DNA of 64,000 bases from Sphingobacterium sp. B16(2022) (GCF_012030425.1 NZ_JAAUVN010000005.1:328220-392219), one strand, 5' to 3'. Shown: positions 1 to 9,965, numbered from the stretch's first letter. Notes: a model not told the origin generated them from the sequence alone. A program made the numbers and translations.

Positions 1-1
1 T

Positions 2-1243
2 TATAATACAGGGGACAGCTATGGTGCTTTTGATCAGCGTGCAGATCAGAAACCTTTTGCTCCGGGAAGTGATGCGATTAAACCCAGCCGCAATGGATTG
101 GCCGATTTTATTGCCGCAAATGGAGCTGTAGTAAATGATCCGAAGAGTGGTAAAACGCAGGTTGATCTGGTTGATAATGGCTTTACAATGCCTCAGGTAC
201 TGCGTGGTAGTCTGGGTATTGACTATGAAACAGCGAACAACTGGAAGTTTACAGTCGAAGGTTTGTATACCAAAAATATCAGCGATGTGCTCTTTCAACA
301 GTTGAATGTCCATGATAATCCACTTTATTATGGTTATGATATTCATCAACAGCAACCGGTGTATCAGGGTGCGGTTGATGATCGTTTCTCGAATATTTAT
401 GTATTGAGCAATACCGATCAGGGCTACCGTTATAACATCACGGGGACAATCAGCAAGCGAATGAAGAATTTTAATGGAACAGCGAGTTATACGTACGGAG
501 AATCAAAGGATTTGAGCAACGGGGTGCGTAATTCTATGGAATCAAATTGGCAACTGAACCAATCGCTTATACCAAACAATCCAAAGTTAGCCTATAGTAA
601 TTTTGATATCCGCCACCGCATCGTTTCCAGTATCAGTTACGATCATTATTGGCGAACGGCTGGAAAAACAAACATCACCTTGTTTATCAGTGCACAATCG
701 GGCTCTCCCTTTACTTATGGCATAGTAAACAACAGTATTCAAGGATTACCACAACAGGTGAGTTTAGTCTATGTACCAAATCCGGAGGAAGCAATCCGTT
801 ATTTTAAAGATATTCCTAGTGGAAACACGGCGGTACAACAAGCTGAAGCATTTAACAAGTACATCGATGGCAATGCTTATCTCAGCAGCAGAAGAGGAGA
901 TTTTACGGAACGTAATAGGGGACGTACACCTTGGAATGTGCAAGCGGATCTCCGCATTGCGCATGATTTGCCTGTGAGCACTAAAAAAGGACAGTTTATT
1001 ACGATTTCTGCCGATGTGGTCAATGTGACAAACCTGCTGTACAAAAAGTGGGGAGTACAGTATTTTTCTCCTAATACATTCAATTCGACAAGTAGCGTGG
1101 GTTTGACACCGACCTTGTTTCCACCACAGCAAAATAATGGAAACTGGCCCGTATTTACGTTCAATGAACCTGGACAAACCTATAGTATTGATTATTTCAA
1201 TTCAAGAGCACAGATTCAATTAGGGGTTCGGTATACATTTTAG
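2..1243 (+). CDS. TonB-dependent receptor, Oar-like, C-terminal part (5' end outside window)
   Basis: The frame is open from base 2, so this is the C-terminal ~413 residues of a larger outer-membrane protein and no start lies in the window. Alternating aromatic and polar beta-strand stretches, the run around 'DIRHRIVSSISYDHYW', and a final strand ending in 'LGVRYTF' with C-terminal Phe are typical of the barrel of TonB-dependent receptors of the Oar type found in Bacteroidota. Such receptors import large substrates across the outer membrane; the substrate cannot be read from this part. An IPT/NHL lipoprotein follows 112 bp downstream on the same strand and may be a partner. Family assignment is from overall character, so subclass is less certain than class. 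Confidence 0.85.
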   Translation, partial: YNTGDSYGAFDQRADQKPFAPGSDAIKPSRNGLADFIAANGAVVNDPKSGKTQVDLVDNGFTMPQVLRGSLGIDYETANNWKFTVEGLYTKNISDVLFQQLNVHDNPLYYGYDIHQQQPVYQGAVDDRFSNIYVLSNTDQGYRYNITGTISKRMKNFNGTASYTYGESKDLSNGVRNSMESNWQLNQSLIPNNPKLAYSNFDIRHRIVSSISYDHYWRTAGKTNITLFISAQSGSPFTYGIVNNSIQGLPQQVSLVYVPNPEEAIRYFKDIPSGNTAVQQAEAFNKYIDGNAYLSSRRGDFTERNRGRTPWNVQADLRIAHDLPVSTKKGQFITISADVVNVTNLLYKKWGVQYFSPNTFNSTSSVGLTPTLFPPQQNNGNWPVFTFNEPGQTYSIDYFNSRAQIQLGVRYTF

Positions 1244-1355
1244 GTTCTTGCAGTTTATGGGATTTTAACTCCTAATGACGGTAATGACCTGAACGGTGAG
1301 GAGGATAATAATGAAAAAAGATAGTATATGGATATTCCATATGATTAAATAAAAA

Positions 1356-3533
1356 ATGAAAGTCATGAAAATATGGACAAAATATAGCCTCGGTATCATC
1401 CTTTTTATTTTGATACTTGCAGGTTTTGCAGGTTGTGAAAAGAAGGAAGGTATACTTCCTGAGACAGCAGTGAAAATAACGCAGTATTATCCAAATTCAG
1501 GAAAAGAGGGGACGCTTGTCACCATCGCAGGAGAGGGATTTGGTACAACACTTGAAGCGTATAAAGCAACAGTAAATGGTAAAGATGCCACTGTGATCAG
1601 TGCGACTGCAACAGCTATAGTGGTTCGTATGCCCACAGGTGGGAATACAGGTAAATTGGTGTTGAGCTATAATAACCAGATCATGGATGTAGGTACATAT
1701 ACCTATCAAGATTTAAGTGTTCGGCAAGTATTTCCTGCAAATGGTCCTGCTGGTTCTCAAATACGCATTGGAGGTACTGGATTTGGAAGTGTCAGTAATC
1801 CGGCGGAAGTCTTTATTAATGAAAAAAAAGCTTTGGTCGTCAGCATTAGTGATACGCTGATCGTAGCAGAAGTGCCCAATGAGGCTGGTTCTGGATCTGT
1901 AATTGTTAAGGTGGATGGGATGAATGCAAAAGGGCAAACCTTCACTTATCAGGCAATAAAGGGTATCAAACCTTTGACAGGAGGGAAAGATACACGTGTA
2001 GTGATCTCAGGAGAAGGTTTTGAGCAACTGACTACCAATAATATTGTTGAATTTAATGGTAAGAAAGCTCTTGTCGTTGAATCTACCCCAGAGCGTTTGG
2101 TCGTAAAGGTTCCAGATGGAGTAACAACAGGTCCTTTATCGGTTAATATCAATAACCAAAAAACAATAGGTCCATCTTTTACCGTTGTGGATAAACCTGT
2201 TATTCAAACTGTAACACCGCTAAGTGGTCCAAAGGGGGCACAAATGACGATTAGTGGATCTTTATTTAGTAAAGAGTTGGATGAAAACCAAGTATATATC
2301 AACAATATATTGATACCGTTGACCTCAGCTAATGAAACGGAACTGAAACTAACCGTTCCAGGAGGTACTGGGTCAGGCGTTATCCGTGTTGTGGTGAACG
2401 ATCAGGTGAGTAATGGTCCACAGTTTAAAGATCAAAATCTGGGGATTACTGCGATGACACCAGACAACGGATTGACTGGTACCAGTGTGACGATTAGAGG
2501 CACAGGTTTTAGCACAACAGCATCTGAAAATAAAGTGTATTTCAATGGCGTATCAGCGCTGGTAAAAACAGCGACGGAGAATAGTTTAGTACTTGAAGCA
2601 CCTCTAGGATTAAGCACTGGAAATGTGAAAGTGGTTGTTGGCGGGCAGGAAGCCCTCGCTCCGCAATTGTTTAAACGAGCAGGTGTGATGACTTTGGCGG
2701 GTGGACCTAACAGTAATACTTTTGCAGGATATATGTCTGCCATTGCTACCGACCAGCAGGGCAATATCTATGTAACCGATACAAATAATAAACAGGTGAA
2801 AAAAATAACGCCTTCGGGAGCTGTTTCAATTTTGCAGGTCAATGGAGCCGATGCGGTTTTTGTCAAACCTTATGGCATCGTCATCGATAAGCAGAATACC
2901 ATGTATGTGAGTGATCAGGGAACCAATCAGGTGATCAAGATTACATCAGCTGGTCAACGTTCGGTCCACACTTCGGGATTTGCACCCGGGCATATGAGTA
3001 TTGACGATGCTGGAAATCTGTATGTCAATATCAATGGATTTGCTGCAGGAGTCAATAAGGTCAATCCAACAGGAAATTATAGTAAACTTAATGGCACAGG
3101 TTGGGTGACAACCCGCACCGTGGTGGATGCTTTAGGAAATTACTACTACCCAGATCAAAATGCCATCAGTGGGAATGGTTTGATGCGTAGGGGAGCTGAT
3201 GGTATAACGATGAATGCATGGATCGGTTTTTCAGAGGCAGGCTATGCGGATGGTATTGGAAGTGCTGCACGCTTTCAGGGGATTAGTAGTATTGTCCTTT
3301 TTGGAGGTAATACCATGTACGCTACGGATAACTTTAATTATGCATTACGAGAAATTGATGTAGCAACTCGAAAGGTATCCACTATTTTCAAGGCGAACAA
3401 CCGTGGATATATAGATGGATCTTTAGTAGAGTCACGCTTTGGAGCTTTGGCCGATATGGCGGTAGACAAGAATGGTAATATTTATATCTTGGATCCGGAC
3501 AATAAAGCAATCCGGAAGGTTTTCTTGAAATAG
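1356..3533 (+). CDS. IPT/TIG-repeat lipoprotein with C-terminal NHL-type propeller
   Basis: A 725-residue surface or periplasmic lipoprotein. The N-terminus is basic then hydrophobic and ends in a lipobox-like 'AGFAGC' (Cys about residue 27). Five IPT/TIG immunoglobulin-like units follow, each with a 'P..G..G..V.I.G.GF' signature (about residues 40-120, 122-200, 202-280, 282-360, 362-440). The C-terminal ~280 residues carry repeats such as 'IATDQQGNIYVTDTNNKQVKKI' shortened forms, typical of NHL/SMP-30 beta-propellers. Such proteins in Bacteroidota usually sit beside SusC/Oar-type receptors and bind glycans or proteins; that role is inferred. It lies 112 bp after the receptor gene and ends 29 bp before a strong palindromic terminator. 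Confidence 0.85.
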   Translation: MKVMKIWTKYSLGIILFILILAGFAGCEKKEGILPETAVKITQYYPNSGKEGTLVTIAGEGFGTTLEAYKATVNGKDATVISATATAIVVRMPTGGNTGKLVLSYNNQIMDVGTYTYQDLSVRQVFPANGPAGSQIRIGGTGFGSVSNPAEVFINEKKALVVSISDTLIVAEVPNEAGSGSVIVKVDGMNAKGQTFTYQAIKGIKPLTGGKDTRVVISGEGFEQLTTNNIVEFNGKKALVVESTPERLVVKVPDGVTTGPLSVNINNQKTIGPSFTVVDKPVIQTVTPLSGPKGAQMTISGSLFSKELDENQVYINNILIPLTSANETELKLTVPGGTGSGVIRVVVNDQVSNGPQFKDQNLGITAMTPDNGLTGTSVTIRGTGFSTTASENKVYFNGVSALVKTATENSLVLEAPLGLSTGNVKVVVGGQEALAPQLFKRAGVMTLAGGPNSNTFAGYMSAIATDQQGNIYVTDTNNKQVKKITPSGAVSILQVNGADAVFVKPYGIVIDKQNTMYVSDQGTNQVIKITSAGQRSVHTSGFAPGHMSIDDAGNLYVNINGFAAGVNKVNPTGNYSKLNGTGWVTTRTVVDALGNYYYPDQNAISGNGLMRRGADGITMNAWIGFSEAGYADGIGSAARFQGISSIVLFGGNTMYATDNFNYALREIDVATRKVSTIFKANNRGYIDGSLVESRFGALADMAVDKNGNIYILDPDNKAIRKVFLK

Positions 3534-3562
3534 GAGCGAAATTATAATTAATATTAAAAGGT

Positions 3563-3610
3563 AATACAATCTAAGAAAGTGAACGTACGTTCACTTTCTT
3601 AGATTGTATT
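3563..3610 (+). terminator. 48-bp perfect palindrome, probable terminator of the receptor/lipoprotein unit
   Basis: A fully self-complementary 48-bp sequence centred on 'GTAC' (3585-3588), followed by a T-rich stretch ('tttgttct'). It begins 29 bp after the lipoprotein stop. As RNA it would form a very long uninterrupted stem. It may act on both strands, but the nearest minus-strand gene above it is the tRNA unit, which has its own hairpin. Confidence 0.75.
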
Positions 3611-3797
3611 TTTGTTCTATAACCATTACTTGATATTCAGTCATATATTAAAATTACTTTATCGATGGTTTTATTAACTCTGCTACCACAAACTCTACCC
3701 TGAGATAGAAAGTTGGCTCAGTTCCACCCCGCACACTAGCTTGAGCCTCCACTAGATCGAACCCGATCGAGGCTTCTTTCGAATCTAGCCGAAATAA

Positions 3798-3827
3798 AAA
3801 AAGCTTCACATTTCTGTGAAGCTTTTT
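3798..3827 (-). terminator. Terminator of tRNA-Lys copy 1
   Basis: A 13-bp stem with a 4-nt loop (arms 3798-3810 and 3815-3827) directly downstream of the tRNA 3' end on the minus strand, with A/T-rich flanks giving a U-tract. Nearly the same hairpin follows the two other tRNA-Lys copies. Confidence 0.85.
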
Positions 3828-3828
3828 G

Positions 3829-3901
3829 TGATCCCGCTGGGATTCGAACCCAGGACCCATACATTAAAAGTGTATTGCTCTACCAGCTGAGCTACGGAAT
3901 C
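3829..3901 (-). tRNA. tRNA-Lys(TTT), copy 1
   Basis: 73 nt including an A discriminator. The acceptor arms GATTCCG/CGGGATC pair with one wobble, the D-arm has GCTC...GAGC, the anticodon stem ATACA/TGTAT encloses loop CTTTTAA with anticodon TTT, and the T-arm is CTGGG-TTCGAAT-CCCAG. CCA is not encoded. Identical in the mature part to the copies at 24076 and 28221. Confidence 0.97.
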
Positions 3902-3942
3902 TTACTCTTTTTTTGAAGTTTCCTTCGTTGTTTGGAGTGATG

Positions 3943-3973
3943 CAAAGGTAGAAAAATCCCTGAGATATGCCAA
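3943..3973 (-). promoter_or_regulatory. Bacteroidota-type promoter of tRNA-Lys copy 1
   Basis: On the minus strand TACCTTTG (3943-3950) fits the -7 consensus TAnnTTTG, and TTG (3971-3973) lies exactly 20 bp upstream as the -33 element. Transcription would start about 35 nt before the tRNA. The same spacing is found at the other two copies. Confidence 0.8.
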
Positions 3974-4052
3974 GTATATCTTGCGAATATTCCTTAAATC
4001 CTTTATTTTGAGGGAGAATATTTTTTTTATCTAGGATTTTTGTTGCTTTCTG

Positions 4053-4079
4053 GGAGCATATTTCATTAAAATATGCTTC
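4053..4079 (-). terminator. Possible terminator of the metal-efflux operon
   Basis: Inverted repeat with arms 4055-4063 and 4069-4077 (AGCATATTT/AAATATGCT), extendable by two pairs, about 50 bp after the stop of the TolC-like gene on the minus strand. There is no clear U-tract in that direction, so the assignment is tentative. Confidence 0.4.
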
Positions 4080-4128
4080 TGATTATCCATATTAATATTT
4101 TTTAAACACACATAAAATTGTTTTTTTT

Positions 4129-5427
4129 CTAAAAAAGTATATCCCAAATACCTGCGGATTGTTCCAATATAACGAGAGCATGGGCATTATTAAACAGTAT
4201 TTCATAATAATTTTGTTGAACTTCAATATAGGTTCTCTGTGCATGGAGTACTTCAAGTAAACTAGAATCACCTCGTTTGTAGCCGTAGAGTTTCCCCGTT
4301 AAGATAGCTTTAGCATCGTCAAGAATACCACTGTTGAACTGCTGGAGTTGCTTTTGAGTCGCTTCATAGTTATAAAATGCTTGCTTAACTTCTGTTTGCA
4401 CCTGTAGTTCAATCTCTTGATGTTGTAATCCAGCTTGTTGGGCAGTATAAAATGCCTCCTTAAGTTCTCCTTTCCTATGATTTGAAAATTTCAAAGGAAT
4501 TCTTATTCCAAAATTTGATGAAGTGAAAGCTGGACTGGGAGCTAACTCATTGCGGGCTTCTGCATTGCGCGTAATACCTGTCGTTATTCCTAAATCTAGT
4601 ACCCGATTTACTTTTGTAAGACGGATCATTTTTTCTGACACATCTTTATTTTGTAATGCATACAGTAGATCTGCACGGTTTGATAGTGCATGGACTATAA
4701 GGTCATCAAGATAAAAAGACCGGTCAAATGTAGAAAAATTCACCAATGCCATCTGTGTAAGTACAGCATGTTTACTCCCCATCAGTAAATTGAGGCTACT
4801 CAACGATCCTTTCCAATTTCCGATGGACTGAACTGCTTCATTCCATATGGATTTAGCCTCAAGTTTACTTTGTTTGGCATCAATAGCAGTAATTGTACCT
4901 AATTTGGCACGTAAACTGTCCGATTTTGCAAGTTCATCCATCGTTTCATAGGAATTGAACTTTAATTTCATCAGTTGCTCATGATGGATTGCGGTTAAAT
5001 ATTGTACAGTAGCATCGGCTCGGAGATTCCTGAAGTAATCCTGCAATATATATTTGCTAAGTTCAGATTCACTTTTTGCCAGATCAACGCGTGCTTTCCG
5101 TTTTCCGCCAAGTTCGAGGGTCCAGTCCAGTCCGATATTGTATCCGTACCCCATCTTCATCTTATGCTGGTCGTTATTAAATACATCAGCGGTAAATTCT
5201 GGATCAGGAATTATTTTGGATTTTTCAATATTTGCTTCAGCAATATTGATATTTAACTTTTCTGCCGCATAAGCTATGTTATTTTGAGCAACAGCTTTTA
5301 TAAAATCGGGATAAGTAATCTCTTTTTGAATATCTGCGTCAATCTGAGCTTGAGTAATTACACTTAAGACTAAAGTAAAATATAATAGTAGAAAGTGTTT
5401 TTTATGGATGTTTTTAAGACGTAACAT
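4129..5427 (-). CDS. TolC/CusC-type outer-membrane efflux protein
   Basis: 432 residues. An N-terminal hydrophobic segment ending in 'ITQAQ' is a probable signal peptide. The body is rich in heptad-like helices ('IAEANIEKSKIIPDPEF', 'QTEVKQAFYNYEATQKQLQQF'), with the two repeated halves expected of the OEP/TolC fold that forms the exit duct across the outer membrane. It is the third gene of a minus-strand operon (adaptor, RND pump, OEP), 24 bp after the pump, so it is the CzcC/CusC-like member. It acts with the RND pump and adaptor to expel metal cations. The length is typical. No lipobox Cys is visible. Confidence 0.9.
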   Translation of the reverse strand: MLRLKNIHKKHFLLLYFTLVLSVITQAQIDADIQKEITYPDFIKAVAQNNIAYAAEKLNINIAEANIEKSKIIPDPEFTADVFNNDQHKMKMGYGYNIGLDWTLELGGKRKARVDLAKSESELSKYILQDYFRNLRADATVQYLTAIHHEQLMKLKFNSYETMDELAKSDSLRAKLGTITAIDAKQSKLEAKSIWNEAVQSIGNWKGSLSSLNLLMGSKHAVLTQMALVNFSTFDRSFYLDDLIVHALSNRADLLYALQNKDVSEKMIRLTKVNRVLDLGITTGITRNAEARNELAPSPAFTSSNFGIRIPLKFSNHRKGELKEAFYTAQQAGLQHQEIELQVQTEVKQAFYNYEATQKQLQQFNSGILDDAKAILTGKLYGYKRGDSSLLEVLHAQRTYIEVQQNYYEILFNNAHALVILEQSAGIWDILF

Positions 5428-5451
5428 GTGATGGTATTTTTGAGATGAAAA

Positions 5452-8400
5452 CTAATTATGTTTTTTGTCTGCATTTATTTTCTCTAATAGATAATATAAT
5501 GATGGCAATGCATAGAGGGTTATCACGGTAGCGAAGAATAATCCGTAAACAATGACAGTTGCTAATGGTCTTTGAACATCAGATCCAATACCTGTGGCCA
5601 ATGAAGCAGGAAGAAGCCCCAAGATGGCTACAGTGGCAGTCATGATTACTGGTCTGAAACGATGTTGAGCGCCTTCTATTACGGCTTCTTTTAAAGCATA
5701 CCCTTTTTTTCTTAATGCATTGAACTGTGTGATCATCAGTACACCATTTTGAATTGCAACACCAAAGAGTGCTATAAATCCGACTACTGAAGATACATTG
5801 AGGGTGATAGCGCGAATATTTAATGCAAGCATACCTCCAAATATGGCAAGCGGTACAACACTCATCAATAACCCGGCTTGTGAGAAGCTTCCAAAAGCGC
5901 CGTATAGTAGTATAAACATTAATGCTAGTGCCATAGGAACAATAATAGCCAAATGCTGATATGCGCGATTTTGATTTTCAAATTGACCGCCCCATTTTAT
6001 TTTTATGTCGTTGTGGTCATATTTGATATCTTTTTCAATTTTAGCTTGTGCTTCTTTGAGAAAGGAAGTAAGATCATTTCCGCGTAGATTTAACCGCACT
6101 GTCAAATGTCTCTTATTCATCTCACGAGCGATTGTGCTTTCTCCGGTATTGAGTTTTATTGTCGCTACTTGTGATAGGGGAATTTTGGCTCCGGATTCAT
6201 TTGTCAACATTAGATTTCCTATTTTTTCAGGGGTATTGCGACTTGCTTCATGATAACGGCAGATAATATCGTATACCTTTCCCTCTTGAAATATTTGGGA
6301 AACCGCTTTTCCGCCGATAGCTGTTTCAATAAGGTCGGAGACATCGGCGACATTTAAACCATATTGTGCTATTTTATAACGGTCTGCTTTTATCTGTAGT
6401 TGCGGCAATGGAGGTTCTTGATCGATCGCTAAATCTACAGCACCTTTTACTTTTCGCAACGTAATCAAGACCTCATCTGCTATTCTTCGGATTTCCTTAA
6501 AGTCTTCTCCATATATCTTAACGACGAGCTCACTATGCGCCCCCGCAATTTTATCCATCACTCCATCAATCATTGGTTGTGAAAAAGCAACGTCATATCC
6601 GGGCATCTGTTTGTATTCAGCAGCCAATTCCTCAATTAGATCAGCTTTGGTTTTCCCATTTTTCCACTGTTTGTAAGGAAGTAAGCCAACACTGCATTCA
6701 AAATGAGAGGGAGTCCATGCATCTGTACCATCATCATTGCGACCTGCTTGGATCATCACATATGTAACCTCATCATATTGAAGTGTTCGCGCACGTAGTG
6801 AATCACTCATTTCCTTTGATTTTTCAACTGTGATTCCGGGAGGCAGTGATACTTGCAACCAGATGGATCCTTCATCTAAGGGAGGCAGAAAATCTTTACC
6901 AACAGTACATGTTAATATGATTGCACCTGCAAAAATGATTATTAAAGGCATGAATACTCTCTTTGGACGCTTTAATAAATGCTGGATTTGTCTGTGATAT
7001 CCTACAGTTAATTTTTCTAACCATTTGTTGTGATATACTTTTTGAGGCTTACGATAAACAACATAAGCGAGTCCAGGTATTAGGAATAGAGCAACTATTA
7101 ACGCACCCAACAATGCATAACCTACTGTAAAAGCCATAGGAGTAAATAACTTTTTTTCTACACGTTCAAATGCAAATAGGGGAATATAAGCCGTGATTAT
7201 AATGATTGTTGCAAAAAATATGGGTTTAGCCATTTGCTTTACAATAGAAGCAATACCTAATTCTGTGAGTTGTTCATCTTCATTCTCTTCTCTTTTTTTC
7301 AAGATAGCTTCCATCATGACAATGGCCCCATCGACTATAATACCAAAATCGATGGCACCCAATGACAACAAGTTAGCCGGAACATGCGTAAAGTGCATCA
7401 GGATAAAAGCTGTCAACAGAGCGATAGGTATGGTAATAGCAACTAACAGCGCTCCACGCCAGCTACCAAGGAATATGATGAGTACAATAATAACCAAACC
7501 CATTCCCTCTAATAAGGTGTGGGAAACGGTAGTTAAGGTTGTTTCTACAAGTTGAGTACGATCCATGAACGGATGAATCTGTACTCCCGCAGGTAAGATG
7601 GTATTGTTTAATTCATCAATAGCTTGATTGACGCCCTCTAAAACGACAGAAGGGTTTTGGCCTTTAAGTAATAGCACAATTCCCTCAATATTGTCGGAAT
7701 AGTTTGCTCCACGTTTATCAGAATAGCCTAAAGCGCCTTTTCTTTCAAGATTTCCGTATTTGATCTGACCGATATCTTTCATGAAAATAGCTGTTCCTTG
7801 TCGGGATTTAACTACTATATTTCCGATGTCTTCCAATGTCCTGAGAAGTCCGATTCCTCTAATGACGTAAGATTGGTCTCCTCTATTCATAACACTTCCA
7901 CCTGCATTGGTGTTGTTTGTTTCAATTTTGTTCACTACCTCGCTTAGGGCTAGACCATATTGTTCCAGTTTAATGGGATCAATCTCAACTTGAAATTGTG
8001 TCGTAATACCTCCAAAATTTGTAACATCAACTACTCCAGACACTTGCTTGATACGGGGTATAATGACAAATGTCTGCAGATCGGTGAGTTCGCGTAGATC
8101 ATGTGATTTACTTTCGATGATGTACCGAAATATTTCTCCTGTTGGAGAAGTTAAAGGGTCAAGATTTGCGGCTGCGTTATAAGGCAGTTCCAGATCCGTC
8201 AACCGTTCTTGAATACGGGCGCGTGCGAAATAATCGTCTGTTCCATCTTGAAAAACAATTGTAACCATAGACAGTCCAAAAGTACTTTTACTCCGCATAA
8301 CGTGCATACCTGGTAAACCATTGATAGCTCTTTCTATCGGAATAGTAATTTGCTGCTCTACTTCCTCTGCAGCAAGTCCAGGTACTTGTGTCACAATCTG

Positions 8401-8538
8401 AGAACTTACATCGCCTATATCAGGATACGCTTCAATGGAAAGCTGTGTCCAAGAATAATATCCAAAAAAGGTTAATAGAATAAAAAGAGCCAAGACCAAC
8501 CAACGTTTGGCTATAGTATTGTTGAATATATTTTTCAT
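5452..8538 (-). CDS. czcA: CzcA/CusA-family heavy-metal RND efflux pump
   Basis: 1028 residues, full length for HME-RND proteins. TM1 is near residues 12-30, followed by a large periplasmic porter domain, a helix bundle around 340-480, a second porter domain, and a final bundle from about 860. The TM4 motif 'DFGIIVDGAIVMMEA' (near residue 400) has the two Asp and the Glu of the proton relay, in the DFG...DGA form known from divalent-cation exporters (Czc/Cnr-like) and not the Cus Cu(I)/Ag(I) form. It is an inner-membrane proton antiporter moving metal from periplasm or cytoplasm to the OEP. Metal specificity remains inferred. It starts 208 bp after the adaptor stop. Confidence 0.93.
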   Translation of the reverse strand: MKNIFNNTIAKRWLVLALFILLTFFGYYSWTQLSIEAYPDIGDVSSQIVTQVPGLAAEEVEQQITIPIERAINGLPGMHVMRSKSTFGLSMVTIVFQDGTDDYFARARIQERLTDLELPYNAAANLDPLTSPTGEIFRYIIESKSHDLRELTDLQTFVIIPRIKQVSGVVDVTNFGGITTQFQVEIDPIKLEQYGLALSEVVNKIETNNTNAGGSVMNRGDQSYVIRGIGLLRTLEDIGNIVVKSRQGTAIFMKDIGQIKYGNLERKGALGYSDKRGANYSDNIEGIVLLLKGQNPSVVLEGVNQAIDELNNTILPAGVQIHPFMDRTQLVETTLTTVSHTLLEGMGLVIIVLIIFLGSWRGALLVAITIPIALLTAFILMHFTHVPANLLSLGAIDFGIIVDGAIVMMEAILKKREENEDEQLTELGIASIVKQMAKPIFFATIIIITAYIPLFAFERVEKKLFTPMAFTVGYALLGALIVALFLIPGLAYVVYRKPQKVYHNKWLEKLTVGYHRQIQHLLKRPKRVFMPLIIIFAGAIILTCTVGKDFLPPLDEGSIWLQVSLPPGITVEKSKEMSDSLRARTLQYDEVTYVMIQAGRNDDGTDAWTPSHFECSVGLLPYKQWKNGKTKADLIEELAAEYKQMPGYDVAFSQPMIDGVMDKIAGAHSELVVKIYGEDFKEIRRIADEVLITLRKVKGAVDLAIDQEPPLPQLQIKADRYKIAQYGLNVADVSDLIETAIGGKAVSQIFQEGKVYDIICRYHEASRNTPEKIGNLMLTNESGAKIPLSQVATIKLNTGESTIAREMNKRHLTVRLNLRGNDLTSFLKEAQAKIEKDIKYDHNDIKIKWGGQFENQNRAYQHLAIIVPMALALMFILLYGAFGSFSQAGLLMSVVPLAIFGGMLALNIRAITLNVSSVVGFIALFGVAIQNGVLMITQFNALRKKGYALKEAVIEGAQHRFRPVIMTATVAILGLLPASLATGIGSDVQRPLATVIVYGLFFATVITLYALPSLYYLLEKINADKKHN

Positions 8539-8746
8539 TAGAATAGAGTTGATTAAAGTTGCGATGCACCAATCAGAAAGTCATTAATTTATCTTAGCTT
8601 TTCAGCGATGTTTTCATAGCTAGACTTATTTCAATAGATCTCCAAATGCAATTCACAGCGTAATTGATTTCATTGGAATGATATACTTGAGAATGTACCA
8701 GCAGTTTTTATGATTTTATGTGAATAAACTTTCTTCGAAATACTAT

Positions 8747-9880
8747 TTATTTTGCATTTAATAGATAAAATGCACCCTCACTGATAATATTGTCTCCTGC
8801 TTGCAGACCTGATAAAATCTGTACCTGATCTTTATCTGTGATACCTGTTTCGACGTAGCGTCTGAGATATTTATCTTTCCCAATTGCTAAGAACACATAG
8901 CTTTGATCATTATATTGTAGTAAGGATTTTGCAGGAATGAACGCAGCATCAGAAGCTTTTTTAGTAAAGTTGACATTCACATACATGCCTGGTTTTAATA
9001 AACGATCGGGATTGTGACATTCAATAAGTATTTGGACACTTCGGGTATCTTCATTTACAATTTCATCGATGTGATAAATGGTTCCCTTTATCTTATCATC
9101 AGGAAAGGCTATTGTAGCAATTTCGGCTAAATCTAATTTATTTATAAGGTTTAGATTTTGTTCTTTAACCATTCCAACTACCCAGACAGTGTTCAGTTCG
9201 GCTACTTTAGCAAGGGGTAAATCATCCGATTTAATGTATTGTCCCAGAACAATGTCATTGCTGATAACTTCACCACTAATAGGCGATCGGATAATAATTG
9301 GCTGTCCTAAAACTAGTTTTTCAGTATCTACATTGAAGAATCTAAGCGAAGCAGACGTATTTTGATATTCTTTCTCTGTAATTTCGTACTGGGCCCTGGC
9401 CTCTTCGACATCTTTATCAGTTCCTACACCATGTTGTTTAAGATCTTGTTGTCGCTTTAGAATCAATCTAGCATTTTGATAAGCTGTTTTTGCCTGAAAG
9501 TATAGCTTTTGAGTTTCAATAAATTCCGGAGATATCAGTTCATAAAGAGGAGTTCCAGGTTTTGTTTTCATTCCTAATTTGAGATGTACTGCTGAAACAC
9601 GTCCTGAAAATGGAGAACCGATTTCAGCATAGAGATTTGGAATAGCTTTCACTGTCCCGGCTGTAATGAGCTCCAGTTGATGTGCTTGTTTGAGAACAGT
9701 ACATGTCTTTAATTGTGATTTTACCTTTCCTTGGACTTGAATGGTATCACCTTTTTGTGTGAAATCTTCAGTAATTTCTTCATCAACTTTTGTATGACAT
9801 CCCATTAGACTAAGAGAAAGTACAGAAATGATGAGAATCTGTATTAAGTGACTATGTTTTTTTGTAATTGTGGTTTTCAT
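8747..9880 (-). CDS. czcB: RND efflux periplasmic adaptor (CzcB/CusB-like lipoprotein)
   Basis: About 377 residues from the ATG at 9880; a TTG two codons upstream (9886) is possible but less likely. The signal segment ends in lipobox 'LSLMGC', anchoring the protein in the membrane. Next come a barrel-sandwich/lipoyl-type half ('GSPFSGRVSAVHLKLGMKTKPGTPLYEL'-like stretch), a coiled-coil hairpin (about residues 125-175), the second lipoyl half ('IRSPISGEVI') and a beta-barrel region, the usual order of membrane-fusion proteins. It links the pump to the outer-membrane channel. First gene of the efflux operon; it is preceded by a possible -7 element and a tandem repeat that may bind the neighbouring response regulator. 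Confidence 0.92.
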   Translation of the reverse strand: MKTTITKKHSHLIQILIISVLSLSLMGCHTKVDEEITEDFTQKGDTIQVQGKVKSQLKTCTVLKQAHQLELITAGTVKAIPNLYAEIGSPFSGRVSAVHLKLGMKTKPGTPLYELISPEFIETQKLYFQAKTAYQNARLILKRQQDLKQHGVGTDKDVEEARAQYEITEKEYQNTSASLRFFNVDTEKLVLGQPIIIRSPISGEVISNDIVLGQYIKSDDLPLAKVAELNTVWVVGMVKEQNLNLINKLDLAEIATIAFPDDKIKGTIYHIDEIVNEDTRSVQILIECHNPDRLLKPGMYVNVNFTKKASDAAFIPAKSLLQYNDQSYVFLAIGKDKYLRRYVETGITDKDQVQILSGLQAGDNIISEGAFYLLNAK

Positions 9881-9965
9881 CGCCAAGAATTTTAAATTAA
9901 CATTTATTTGTGCCTAAGTGATATTTCTCCATGAGGAGCATCTTTATCGCTGTTTTTGAACATTG

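Noticed and set aside
764..1177. 137-codon minus-strand frame
   Set aside because: Shadow of the TonB receptor barrel, no own features.
3654..3860. Minus-strand frame running into tRNA-Lys copy 1
   Set aside because: It reads through the tRNA and its terminator; similar frames at 23978-24190 and 28047-28256 arise from the same tRNA sequence.
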